Positions 1 to 7,809 are shown, counted from the first letter of the stretch. The stretch: 24,661 nucleotides of DNA from Ignatzschineria sp. (GCA_030151245.1 JASLEF010000071.1:1-24661), one strand, 5' to 3'. Notes: generated by a model from the letters alone, not told the origin. Made by a program: numbers and translations.

Positions 1-124
1 GTCCTCTCAAGAAGTTCTCTCAAATGTCGTTCTCAAAATATCTTTCTATGATCATGCTTGATATTCTCAATAGAGTCTCGTGAAACGATTTATCAAACTG
101 TTTCTGAATAAATAATTTCAATCC

Positions 125-1000
125 TTACTCTAAAGGGAGTCCCTTATACGCTTTCACCGCCTGCATATTATCGGTAATCACGCTATCAACTCCCATCTCT
201 AAAAGATCGAGAATCCTCGGCATTTGATTCGCGGTATAGACCATTACAAATCGCCCTGCTTCATGACATTTTTTTAAAAATGCCGGCGTTATAATCCGAT
301 AATTTGTAATCACACCTCGGCACTCTAAGCGCTCTAACATCTCCCAAACAGCCTTCTCCCCTTCGGACCAATCATCGATTAAGAGCGCTCTTGGAATTTG
401 CGGCACACTCTCTTTCGCACCGCGCAATGCTTCGGGTGAAAAGGAGGAGATGAGAAATTGGTTCTTTAGACTGTAAGGTTCCGGTGTCTGTATCAATGCT
501 TCATGAAGCTTTGTAAAAAACTGCTTTCGGCTCTCTTTAAAAAAGAGTTCAACATATTGATCCATCTTCTTTTGCATACGTGACTTTAAATATAGAGCAA
601 TCGCAGCGCCGGTTTCATAATCTTCACCGTCATTAGGCTTTGCTTCAATATCTAAACGAAAACGATTAGCTAAAATATAATCTACCAATGTAGCAAAGGT
701 GATTAATCGCTCTCCTTTATAAGATGGAGAATGCCAGCTTCCGGCATCTAATGCGGCTAACTTTCCCCAGTCTCGCTCTTTTGCAAGTCCTTGGGTATTT
801 GTTGTCCGATCTAAAGTTGAATCATGGAGGAGAAACAAGGTCTTATCTTGAGAGAGTTTCACATCACACTCAAACATTGTATAGCCATGATCAGCACCGA
901 CTTTAAAAGCCGCTAAGGTATTTTCTGGTGCATCTTTTCCAGCACCGCGATGCGCTATTAACTTTGGATAACGCCACTCTACTCTCGGGGGATTTAACAT
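125..1000 (-). CDS. ugpQ: Glycerophosphodiester phosphodiesterase (UgpQ-like)
   Basis: Predicted cytoplasmic GDPD-family enzyme that hydrolyses glycerophosphodiesters to sn-glycerol-3-phosphate and an alcohol. The N-terminal catalytic signature is clear: HRGA near residue 17, PENT near 25, an E-x-D pair (ECD, near 44) and HDSTLDRTTN near 58, followed by a DIEAKPND segment and a C-terminal VDSVITDN. There is no signal peptide. At 291 aa it is longer than Escherichia coli UgpQ (about 247 aa); the extra length is a central helical insert around residues 130-175. AGGAG lies four bases before the ATG. It is in the same orientation as ugpBAEC, but about 790 bp of AT-rich and repetitive DNA separates it from ugpC, so it may have its own promoter. 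Family assignment is firm; the symbol rests on the neighbouring ugp genes. Confidence 0.93.
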   Translation of the reverse strand: MLNPPRVEWRYPKLIAHRGAGKDAPENTLAAFKVGADHGYTMFECDVKLSQDKTLFLLHDSTLDRTTNTQGLAKERDWGKLAALDAGSWHSPSYKGERLITFATLVDYILANRFRLDIEAKPNDGEDYETGAAIALYLKSRMQKKMDQYVELFFKESRKQFFTKLHEALIQTPEPYSLKNQFLISSFSPEALRGAKESVPQIPRALLIDDWSEGEKAVWEMLERLECRGVITNYRIITPAFLKKCHEAGRFVMVYTANQMPRILDLLEMGVDSVITDNMQAVKAYKGLPLE

Positions 1001-1270
1001 TCGGCTCCTAATTCTAAAAAATTAAAAAAGATAATCATTAACAAAATAATAACCATTTAATATAGTTTATATATAAAATAAAACAACAAGCATTATCCAG
1101 ACTTTAGTGACTCCCTTGACTACAAGCCTGTAATCATCATTATTTTTAGACTTTTGCCTATTTTTCTCTCAACTATTCGCAAGAAGCGCATCGGGGATTC
1201 ATTAGATAAAGTATGCAATCACTCTTATTTTTGATTATTTTCTACCTGCTCTAGACAACCTACTCTTCAT
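1001..1270. other. AT-rich upstream region of ugpQ
   Basis: No gene is seen here. The first 90 bases upstream of ugpQ are very AT-rich and hold several possible -10 elements. At 1024-1042 there is a sequence that matches the Fur-box consensus at about 15 of 19 positions, with a core of GATAATCATTA. In DNA this AT-rich such a match can arise by chance. The rest has no recognisable structure. Confidence 0.35.
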
Positions 1271-1745
1271 TATTGGCCCATCATTCCCGGCACTGCACCG
1301 CTTGCCCATCGTTCTCGGCACTGTATGGCTTACTCATCGTTATCGACTCTGCATGACTTGCCTATCGTACTCGGCGCTGCACGGCTTACTCATCGTTATC
1401 GACTCTGCACGGCTTGCTCATCGTTATCGACTCTGTACGGCTTGCCCGTCGTTCGCGACTCTGCACGGCTTGCCTATCGTTATCGACTCTACATGGCTTG
1501 CCTATCGTACTCGGCGTTGTACGGCTTACCCATCGCTTTCGCCTCTGTACGGCTTGCTCATCGTTCTCGACTCTGTACCATTTACCCATCACTCTCGACT
1601 CTGCACCGCTTGCTCATCGCTCTCGACTCTGCACGGCTTACTCATCGTTCTCGGCGTTGTACGGCTTGCCATCGTACTCGGCGCTGTACGGCTTGCCTAT
1701 CGTTCTCGGCTCTGTATGATTTACCCATCGCTCTCGGCGCTGTAC
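1271..1745. repeat. 28-bp tandem repeat array, 17 units
   Basis: Seventeen head-to-tail units run without spacers, all 28 bp except one of 27 bp (1663-1689). A partial unit follows at 1746. The unit begins GGCTTRCYCATCG, continues with TTMTCG and ends with a CTCTGYAC-like segment, and copies differ at several positions. It is much richer in GC than the flanks. Because 28 is not a multiple of three and the unit lacks stops on the plus strand, all three plus frames stay open across it. This creates overlapping false reading frames with no ribosome site or family resemblance. The array lies between ugpC and ugpQ. It is a minisatellite by structure; its function is unknown. Confidence 0.93.
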
Positions 1746-1789
1746 GGCTTGCAGTCATCGTTGGTGTGTTGTGATGTCATAAGGCGCTC

Positions 1790-2899
1790 TTAAGATCTGC
1801 AGCGTTGCTGTGTCACGGCATCAAACCAATGCAATGCGGTCGCTGAAAATTGCAAACCAATCGTTTCTGCTGACTGCGCATTAGCAATGGCACCTTCTCT
1901 ATTCGATTGTCTCACCGTTAAATCATGTCCATTGATTTGGCAATAGAGTAGCTGCTCAGATCCTAATGTCTCCACCATCAACAGCGTTGCCGGGATCGTG
2001 GTTTGAGGAGCATTTTCATGAGAGGTAATCCCAATATGCTCAGGACGAATCCCTAATATAAACTCCCTGAGAGCTGATTGACGAATAAAATCCGGGACAT
2101 CAATCCCCGCTAAAGGCATCCCCTTAAAATAGATCACGCCTTGATCTACCTCTACAGGTAGTAGATTCATCGCAGGAGAGCCCATAAAATTCGCGACAAA
2201 GGTTGATGCCGGTTGATGAAAGATCTCTTCCGGCGTTGCAAATTGCTCAATATTGCCGGCATTTAAAATAATGATCCGATCTGCTAATGTCATCGCTTCT
2301 GTCTGATCATGCGTGACATATAAGGTTGTAATACCAATCATATTATGGCGCTTACGAATCTCTAATCGAGTAGAGGTACGCAGCTTGGCATCTAAATTAG
2401 AGAGCGGCTCATCAAAGAGAAAGAGCTTCGGTTGACGTACAATCGCCCTGCCCATCGCCACACGCTGACGTTGACCTCCCGATAGTGCGTTTGGTCTTTT
2501 ATCTAAATGCGCCTCAATACCTAACATTCTCGCGGTCTCTAAAACCCGGCACTCAATCTCCGCTTTATGCATTTTCGCAAGCTTCACACCATAAGACATA
2601 TTCTCCCGAACAGTCATATGCGGATAGAGCGCATAGTTCTGAAAAACCATCGCAATATCCCGTTTTGAAGGCTCGGCATGTGTGACATCTTTACCATCAA
2701 TCAAAATGGTGCCGGAAGAGACCGCCTCTAATCCTGCTAGCACTCTTAAAAAGGTGGATTTACCACAACCGGAAGGACCGACGACCACAATAAACTCTCC
2801 ATCGTGAATCTCCACATCGAGCCCTTTTAAAATGAGGGGCTGTGGTTTCTTCGCAGTACCATAATGTTTCTCAATATTTTTTAACTGTACGGTTGCCAT
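1790..2899 (-). CDS. ugpC: sn-Glycerol-3-phosphate ABC transporter ATP-binding protein
   Basis: ATPase that powers the UgpABCE importer at the inner face of the cytoplasmic membrane. The nucleotide-binding domain fills roughly residues 1-235: Walker A GPSGCGKST near 43, Q-loop in VFQNYALYPHM, signature LSGGQRQRVAMGRA, Walker B LFLFDEPLSNLDAKLR and the H-loop YVTHDQTEAMTLADR. A C-terminal regulatory OB/TOBE-type domain follows (FILGIRPEHIGI), as in the MalK/UgpC branch. At 369 aa it is slightly longer than E. coli UgpC (356 aa). It is the last gene of ugpBAEC, 79 bp after ugpE. The Shine-Dalgarno is weak (AAAAG close to the ATG). Its stop codon lies only about 40 bp from the 28-bp repeat array and no hairpin terminator is visible between them. 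Confidence 0.95.
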   Translation of the reverse strand: MATVQLKNIEKHYGTAKKPQPLILKGLDVEIHDGEFIVVVGPSGCGKSTFLRVLAGLEAVSSGTILIDGKDVTHAEPSKRDIAMVFQNYALYPHMTVRENMSYGVKLAKMHKAEIECRVLETARMLGIEAHLDKRPNALSGGQRQRVAMGRAIVRQPKLFLFDEPLSNLDAKLRTSTRLEIRKRHNMIGITTLYVTHDQTEAMTLADRIIILNAGNIEQFATPEEIFHQPASTFVANFMGSPAMNLLPVEVDQGVIYFKGMPLAGIDVPDFIRQSALREFILGIRPEHIGITSHENAPQTTIPATLLMVETLGSEQLLYCQINGHDLTVRQSNREGAIANAQSAETIGLQFSATALHWFDAVTQQRCRS

Positions 2900-2923
2900 C
2901 TTTTATAATCTCATCTCTTTTTC

Positions 2924-2956
2924 AATCGCTTTTTAATCGCTTTTTAATCGCTTTTT
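2924..2956. repeat. 11-bp tandem repeat (3 units) between ugpE and ugpC
   Basis: Three perfect copies of AATCGCTTTTT stand head to tail in the 79-bp gap between ugpE and ugpC. On the transcribed (minus) strand this reads AAAAAGCGATT three times, just upstream of the ugpC ribosome site. It is a short, slippage-prone repeat that could change the spacing of the ugpC leader. Confidence 0.9.
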
Positions 2957-2978
2957 GGGAAGCGCTTCTATTTTTCAT

Positions 2979-3824
2979 CTACTTTTCACTATCAATCAGC
3001 CCTTTTACGAGCCATTTCTGCATTGCTAAAATCACGATCATCGGGGGGATTAACATTAAGATCACTGTCGCCATCACTATATTCCACGATACTTGCGAAT
3101 CCCCACTGCCCATCATCTGCCTTAACCCTACCGATACCGGAAACATGTTCTCGCGCGTTGTCATTAATAGCGGCCATAAATATTGATTCCAGCCGTAGAT
3201 AAACTGAATCACAAATAACGCCGCAATCGTCGGAATAGAGAGCGGTAACAACACATCCATAAAAAACCGCATCGCACTGGCACCATCCATTTTAGAAGCT
3301 TCCAATAGCTCGTCAGGTACGGTGCTAAAAAACTGCCGAAAGAGAAAGGTTGCCGTTGCAGAAGCGATCAGTGGAATCGTTAAGCCGGCAAAGGTATTGA
3401 GCATATGTAAATTCGCAACCACATCAAAAGTGGGAATGATCCGCACCTCTACCGGCAGCATCAAGGTTACAAAGATCAACCAAAAAAGAAGCATTCGGCA
3501 AGGAAAGCGAAAGTAGACAATTGCAAATGCCGATAAGAGTGAGATCACAATTTTCCCCACCGCAATAATAAGGGTCATCACTAAAGAGATCCAGAGCATA
3601 TTGGCTACAGATGCGCCTCGACCACCCTGTCCGCCCGTTAACGCAGAAGCGTAGTTTTGCCACATTTGATCCCCCGGCATTAATGATAAAGGGACTTGTA
3701 AAACCTCGCTTGCGCTCTGAGTGGAGGCGACAAATGCCAAATAGATGGGAAAGCAGACAGCCACAATCGCGAGCAGAATGAAAAGATGGGATATCAGCGT
3801 TAATCCCGGACGATTTTCTACCAT
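2979..3824 (-). CDS. ugpE: sn-Glycerol-3-phosphate ABC transporter permease UgpE
   Basis: Second membrane permease of the Ugp importer (MalG-like, binding-protein-dependent transport family). It has about six hydrophobic helices, beginning with LISHLFILLAIVAVCFPIYL. The EAA loop that contacts the ATPase is seen as LLEASKMDGASAMRFF followed by the LPLSIPTIAAL helix. The 281-aa length equals that of E. coli UgpE, and the start MVENRPGLT resembles the known protein. The start codon follows the ugpA stop by three bases, so the two are translationally linked. It pairs with UgpA to form the channel for glycerol-3-phosphate and glycerophosphodiesters. Confidence 0.95.
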   Translation of the reverse strand: MVENRPGLTLISHLFILLAIVAVCFPIYLAFVASTQSASEVLQVPLSLMPGDQMWQNYASALTGGQGGRGASVANMLWISLVMTLIIAVGKIVISLLSAFAIVYFRFPCRMLLFWLIFVTLMLPVEVRIIPTFDVVANLHMLNTFAGLTIPLIASATATFLFRQFFSTVPDELLEASKMDGASAMRFFMDVLLPLSIPTIAALFVIQFIYGWNQYLWPLLMTTRENMFPVSVGLRQMMGSGDSQVSWNIVMATVILMLIPPMIVILAMQKWLVKGLIDSEK

Positions 3825-3827
3825 GAT

Positions 3828-4700
3828 CTAGCCTTTTTTATCAATAAAACGAAACTGAATAATCGTCAACAGCAAGACAAAAGCCATTAACACAATGGAT
3901 TGCGCCGCTGAGCTACCGTAATTCATCCCTTTAAAACCATCAAAATAGATGCGATAGACCAATGTTGCCGTAGAGTTGCCGGGTCCGCCTTGGGTTAACG
4001 CATCGATAATGGCAAAGGTATCAAAGAAGACATAGACAATATTGATCACACAGAGGAAGAAGGTTGTCGGCCACAACAGCGGAAACTCTATCGAAAAGAA
4101 TCGGCGCCAAGGACCGGCACCATCAATTGCCGCAGCTTCCAATAGCGATTTAGGGATCGCTTGAAGGCCAGCATAAAAGAAGAGAAAGTTATAAGAGATC
4201 TGCTTCCAGATAGAGGCGATAATCACTAACCACATCGATTGGTCTGCATTCATCTGGTGATTCCAATGAATACCAATCTTAGATAACCAATAGGTGATTA
4301 GCCCAAATGTGGGCGCAAACATAAAGGTCCACAATACCCCAACCACAATGGGAGAGACGGCATAAGGAAGAATCAGCGCGGTCCGATAGATCGATAACCC
4401 CGTCAAGACTCGGCGCATAAAAAAAGCTAAGAGTAACGCTAAGAGTAATCCTAAAACAGTGACCCAAAAGGAGAAATAGAGCGTTGTAAAAATCGCTTCT
4501 TGATAGATGGGATCTGCCAATAAAATCTTAAAGTTTTCTAAGCCCACCCATTCTCGAGTGATACCAAAGATATCCTCCATCTGGAAGCTTTGGATAAAGG
4601 CTTGTACAGCTGGCCAATAGAAAAATAGTAAGATCACAGCTAGTTGTGGAAAGATTAAAAACCACGGCAACCAGCGATGATTTTTAAAATATAATCTCAT
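3828..4700 (-). CDS. ugpA: sn-Glycerol-3-phosphate ABC transporter permease UgpA
   Basis: First membrane permease of the Ugp importer (MalF-like inner-membrane protein). The N terminus is short and basic, followed by WFLIFPQLAVILLFFYWPAVQAF and about five further hydrophobic helices. The cytoplasmic EAA loop is LLEAAAIDGAGPWRRFF, followed by FPLLWPTTFF. Length 290 aa is close to the E. coli protein (295 aa). AGGA lies eight bases before the ATG. It is 121 bp downstream of ugpB, with a hairpin plus T-run between them, and only three bases from ugpE. The spacing suggests read-through from ugpB at a reduced level, the usual stoichiometry for a binding protein against its permeases. Confidence 0.95.
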   Translation of the reverse strand: MRLYFKNHRWLPWFLIFPQLAVILLFFYWPAVQAFIQSFQMEDIFGITREWVGLENFKILLADPIYQEAIFTTLYFSFWVTVLGLLLALLLAFFMRRVLTGLSIYRTALILPYAVSPIVVGVLWTFMFAPTFGLITYWLSKIGIHWNHQMNADQSMWLVIIASIWKQISYNFLFFYAGLQAIPKSLLEAAAIDGAGPWRRFFSIEFPLLWPTTFFLCVINIVYVFFDTFAIIDALTQGGPGNSTATLVYRIYFDGFKGMNYGSSAAQSIVLMAFVLLLTIIQFRFIDKKG

Positions 4701-4738
4701 GAGTTAATCCTAAAAAAGGAGGAGCAGAAAAAAGAGAT

Positions 4739-4768
4739 AAAAAAGCGAAGGAGTTCACCCTCCCTCGC
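4739..4768 (-). terminator. Hairpin with T-run between ugpB and ugpA (attenuator)
   Basis: Read on the minus strand, GCGAGGGAG pairs with CTCCTTCGC (nine pairs, one G-T) around a six-base loop, followed by six T. It lies after ugpB and before ugpA within one operon. It is therefore likely a partial terminator, or a 3' stabiliser that keeps ugpB mRNA more abundant than the rest. A second weaker hairpin (TCAGG/CCTGA) lies just upstream, at about 4778-4794. Confidence 0.75.
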
Positions 4769-4821
4769 CCATTGACTCAGGGTTATTGCCTGAACATTAC
4801 CTCATCATTGATGCAAGATCG

Positions 4822-6138
4822 TTATTGATTCACACGTTCAAAGCGTTTCAATAAAGCATTGCCTCGGCTAACCGCTGTATCTAATGCTTCCTGAGGTGTC
4901 TTTTTACCGGTCCAAATCTGCTCTGTCTCTTCATCGACAATGGCACGAATCTGCAACATGTTCCCCAAACGAATCCCGCGAGTATTATCTGTCGTTTTAC
5001 GTACCATCTGCTCTACCGGGACATCAGCACCGGGATTTTCATCGTAGAATCCTGATTTTTCAGTAATCTCAAAAGCCTCTTTCGTCACTGGCAGATAGCC
5101 GGTACGCATATGGCTCTCGGCTTGTACTTCTGGCTGAGAGATATATTCAAAGAATTTCGCAACGCCTCGATAATGATCTGCCGGTTTCCCATTCATCACC
5201 CAAAGACTGGCCCCACCAATTACGGTATTTTGCGGCGCACCTTCGACATCAGCATAGTAAGGGAGTGTGGATTCCCCAAAGGCAAATTTTGCATCCTGTT
5301 TCAAAGAGCCGTAAGTCCCGGAAGAGCCAAATGTGATCGCACATTCTCCCGATAAAAAGGCAGGTCCTGCGGCATCTGCTCGGCCCTTATAGACAAAGAG
5401 TCCCTCTTTGGCCATATCACTAAGATTATTAAAGTGGCGAACTTGCAGTGGCTGATTGAATAGGAGCTCAACATCTAAGCCTTTAAAGCCATTATCTTGC
5501 GTGGCAATCGGGGCATTATGCCACGAGGAGAAGCTCTCTAATTGTGTCCAGCCCATCCAAGTTGTCGTCATAGGACAGCTACTGCCAGAAGCTTTTAACG
5601 CCACCGCTGCATCACGGATCTCTTCCCAGGTTTTCGGCGGTTTCTCTGGATCTAATCCCGCCTTTTTAAAAGCATCTTTATTGTAATACATCACCGTAGT
5701 CGAGCTATTAAAAGGGAGTGATAATAACGAGCCATTAGGTGCCGTATAGTAACTTGCTACCGCGGGAATATAGGCGTTAAGATCAAAAGGAACATCATTC
5801 TCTTCCATTATCTCTGTCACTGATTTAGTCACGCCATCTGCGTAGATCATCGATGCAGTTCCCACCTCAAATACCTGAAGGATATCGGGCGCTTCTCCTG
5901 CACGATAGGCGGCAACCCCGGCAGTCATTGATTGATCATAATCCCCTTTATAAACAGGGATCACTTTATAATCTGTTTGCTGCTGATTAAAGCCATCGGC
6001 TAAATCATTAACCCAAGCATCTAATGACCCATCCATGGAGTGCCACCATTGAATCTCCGTCTGCGCCAATGCCGAGGCTGAAAGAAGATTCATGCCAACG
6101 AGTGTTGCTACTGCTAATTTTTTAACTTTCGTAATCAT
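4822..6138 (-). CDS. ugpB: sn-Glycerol-3-phosphate-binding periplasmic protein
   Basis: Periplasmic solute-binding protein (extracellular family 1) that delivers glycerol-3-phosphate or glycerophosphodiesters to UgpAE. The signal peptide is MITKVKKLAVATLVGMNLLS followed by ASALA, with cleavage after ALA. The mature start TEIQWWHSMDG and later segments LLSLPFNSST, YYNKDAFKKAGLDPE, PQNTVIGGASLWVM, KTGYLPVT-like and WTGKKTPQEALDTA closely follow E. coli UgpB. The frame can be extended to a TTG at 6153, but the ATG at 6138 is preferred. It has AAGGAT about six bases upstream, gives a standard signal peptide, and yields 438 aa, the E. coli length. It is the first gene of ugpBAEC and is preceded by a Pho-box-like promoter. 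Confidence 0.96.
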   Translation of the reverse strand: MITKVKKLAVATLVGMNLLSASALAQTEIQWWHSMDGSLDAWVNDLADGFNQQQTDYKVIPVYKGDYDQSMTAGVAAYRAGEAPDILQVFEVGTASMIYADGVTKSVTEIMEENDVPFDLNAYIPAVASYYTAPNGSLLSLPFNSSTTVMYYNKDAFKKAGLDPEKPPKTWEEIRDAAVALKASGSSCPMTTTWMGWTQLESFSSWHNAPIATQDNGFKGLDVELLFNQPLQVRHFNNLSDMAKEGLFVYKGRADAAGPAFLSGECAITFGSSGTYGSLKQDAKFAFGESTLPYYADVEGAPQNTVIGGASLWVMNGKPADHYRGVAKFFEYISQPEVQAESHMRTGYLPVTKEAFEITEKSGFYDENPGADVPVEQMVRKTTDNTRGIRLGNMLQIRAIVDEETEQIWTGKKTPQEALDTAVSRGNALLKRFERVNQ

Positions 6139-6185
6139 TGCGATATCCTTCAAGTAAAGATTCTTGTTCTGAACAACTCTCTCAA

Positions 6186-6219
6186 AGTATAACGATCAAT
6201 TATGACAGTTTATTAACAG
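6186..6219 (-). promoter_or_regulatory. Pho-box promoter for ugpBAEC
   Basis: On the minus strand, CTGTTAATAAACTGTCAT (6219-6202) matches the 18-bp PhoB box at about 15 positions: two CTGTNAN heptamers separated by four AT bases. Exactly 10 bp further downstream is TATACT (6191-6186), a good -10. In known PhoB promoters the box replaces the -35 at this distance. This predicts induction of ugp by phosphate starvation, as in E. coli. The site is inferred from sequence only. Confidence 0.8.
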
Positions 6220-6225
6220 CCCCGC

Positions 6226-6259
6226 GCGTCATCAAACTGTCATAAAGTGTCGCTAAGAT
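6226..6259 (+). promoter_or_regulatory. Divergent Pho-box promoter for the phosphatase pair
   Basis: On the plus strand, GCGTCATCAAACTGTCAT (6226-6243) matches the PhoB box at about 15 of 18 positions, with a perfect second heptamer. TAAGAT (6254-6259), an acceptable -10, follows after exactly 10 bp. A further half-site-like GTGTCGC lies at 6247-6253. The box is only six bases from the ugpB Pho box and faces the other way, so PhoB probably controls both arms. Confidence 0.68.
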
Positions 6260-6336
6260 TGCTATTAACGATGATCTTACCCTAGATGATCGTCCATAGA
6301 AGTAGCGGTTCTCTATCCTTTGCCAAGGAGTTAATG

Positions 6337-7104
6337 ATGAGCGTAATTTTAATAATTTTAGATGGTTTAAATTATCAAGTTGCTGAACAGGCAATGGGCT
6401 ATCTCCAAGCCGAATGTCAGGCCCAAAAAGGGCATTTACGAAAAATCCAAGCCGAGCTTCCCACCCTTTCTCGCCCTCTTTATGAGACCATTCTCACCGG
6501 AAAAACGCCTATTGAGAGTGGAATTCTCCACAATCATGTGGTGCGCTTATCTACCGAAAAGAGTATTTTTCATCATGTTAAAGAACTCGGTCAGTCAGGT
6601 GCCGCAGCGGCCTCTCATTGGTTTTCAGAACTCTATAATCATGCGCCCTTCGAGCCGATTGAGTGGCGCTTTGTCGTGAACCCTACGCTCACGATTCCCT
6701 ACGGCATCTTCTACTTCGATGAGCACTATCCTGATTCCCACACCTTTGCTGATGGCGAATATCTCAGAGTACATTATGATCCTAGCTTTCTCCTGATTCA
6801 CCCGATGGGGATCGATCAGTCAGGTCATCAATATGGGGGAGATTCGGCTCAATATCGTCAGGCTGCACGAAGGATGGATGAGATTTTAGCGCAATATCTT
6901 CCCCGTTGGCTACAAGAGGGATATCAAGTCTTTGTCACCGCAGATCACGGCATGAATAGTGATAAAACTCACGGCGGAAATAGTGCTGAAGAGACCGATA
7001 TCCCGCTTTTTATCTTTGGTGAATGTCAACACTCCCTACAATCTAAAACTATTCAACAAACAGATATCTGTTCGATCATTTGCCAACTACTGGAGGATCA
7101 ATAA
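6337..7104 (+). CDS. Alkaline phosphatase superfamily phosphodiesterase/phosphatase
   Basis: A 255-aa cytoplasmic enzyme of the nucleotide pyrophosphatase/phosphodiesterase-like branch of the alkaline phosphatase superfamily. Metal-site motifs are visible in order: ILDGL (D9), a nucleophile region LSRPLYETILTGKTP (S45 or T51), HPMGIDQSGHQYGG (D160, H164), TADHGM (D203, H204) and THGG (H212). There is no signal peptide. ATG at 6337 has AAGGAG six bases upstream; the ATG at 6334 is only three bases away and more upstream starts lack a site. It is divergent from ugpB, sits behind its own Pho box, and its stop touches the start of the next gene. A phosphomonoester or phosphodiester substrate supplied by Ugp import is likely; the exact substrate cannot be read from sequence. 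Confidence 0.85.
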   Translation: MSVILIILDGLNYQVAEQAMGYLQAECQAQKGHLRKIQAELPTLSRPLYETILTGKTPIESGILHNHVVRLSTEKSIFHHVKELGQSGAAAASHWFSELYNHAPFEPIEWRFVVNPTLTIPYGIFYFDEHYPDSHTFADGEYLRVHYDPSFLLIHPMGIDQSGHQYGGDSAQYRQAARRMDEILAQYLPRWLQEGYQVFVTADHGMNSDKTHGGNSAEETDIPLFIFGECQHSLQSKTIQQTDICSIICQLLEDQ

Positions 7105-7809
7105 ATGATTGCCATCTTCGATTTAGATGAAACTTTAATTCACGGTGACTCTACAGCCCTTTGGAGTGAATGGCTCTGTGAGCGGGGTTATGTCAATGAT
7201 GTGGCGAGCTTTTTATCACAAAGCAACGCCCTGACAGAAGCCTACGAAGCGCAGACTTTAGATCAACAAGCTTGTGTTGATCTGGTATTTTCTCCCATTA
7301 AACATCTCCCGAAAGATGAGATCGATCTCTTAACGCGCCACTTTGTCACCGAAAAGATTATGCCCATTGTCTATCGAGAAGGCTTAACAAAGCTCGAGCG
7401 CTATAAAACAAAAGGGATTGAGACCATCATTATCTCCGCATCGCCTAACCTATTAGTGCAACCCATTGCGGAGCTCTGCTTTAATGTTGAGGCGGCATTT
7501 GGTATTGAAGTAGAAGAGATGAATGGGTTTTATACGGGCAAAATCCTCGGCATCATTCCTTATCAAACAGGTAAAGTAGCCGTTTGTGAACAATACATTG
7601 TCCAAAAACTCAAAAAAATGGGCGCAGAGAGTCATCGCGCAGCCATTGATGCCATTTTAGATCGCTCCTACTTCTATAGCGATTCGATCAATGATCTTCC
7701 CTTACTCTCCAAAGTACGTTATCCCAATACGGTGAATCCTGATAGTTCACTCTATAGAATTGCGAGCAATAAAGAGTGGCCTATCTATCGTTTTGCCAAG
7801 GTTAATTAA
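7105..7809 (+). CDS. HAD-superfamily subfamily IB phosphatase
   Basis: A 234-aa HAD hydrolase of the phosphoserine-phosphatase-like IB group. Motif I is FDLDET (nucleophile D6, acid D8), motif II is IIISASP (S111), the conserved lysine is in TGKVAVCEQY (K157), and motif III is YSDSINDLPLL (D193, D197). The helical cap lies at about residues 15-90. The start codon directly follows the previous stop, with GGAGGA just upstream, so the two genes form one operon. Given the Pho-controlled, Ugp-adjacent position it probably releases phosphate from a small phosphomonoester, for example glycerol-3-phosphate or phosphocholine. That substrate is inference; SerB-like activity is also possible, though serine genes are absent here. 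Confidence 0.85.
   Translation: MIAIFDLDETLIHGDSTALWSEWLCERGYVNDVASFLSQSNALTEAYEAQTLDQQACVDLVFSPIKHLPKDEIDLLTRHFVTEKIMPIVYREGLTKLERYKTKGIETIIISASPNLLVQPIAELCFNVEAAFGIEVEEMNGFYTGKILGIIPYQTGKVAVCEQYIVQKLKKMGAESHRAAIDAILDRSYFYSDSINDLPLLSKVRYPNTVNPDSSLYRIASNKEWPIYRFAKVN

Noticed and set aside
1271..1745. CRISPR array
   Set aside because: The unit length (28 bp) is CRISPR-like, but units abut with no spacers and are diverged from each other. No cas gene is nearby.
1302..1793. Three overlapping plus-strand open frames of 101-163 codons across the 28-bp repeats
   Set aside because: They exist only because the repeat unit lacks stops. There is no ribosome site, all three frames are equally open, and the peptides are arginine-, leucine- and cysteine-rich repeats without family resemblance.
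2842..3186. 114-codon plus-strand frame antisense to ugpC/ugpE
   Set aside because: A shadow frame opposite strongly supported ugp genes and the 11-bp repeat; no independent evidence of coding.
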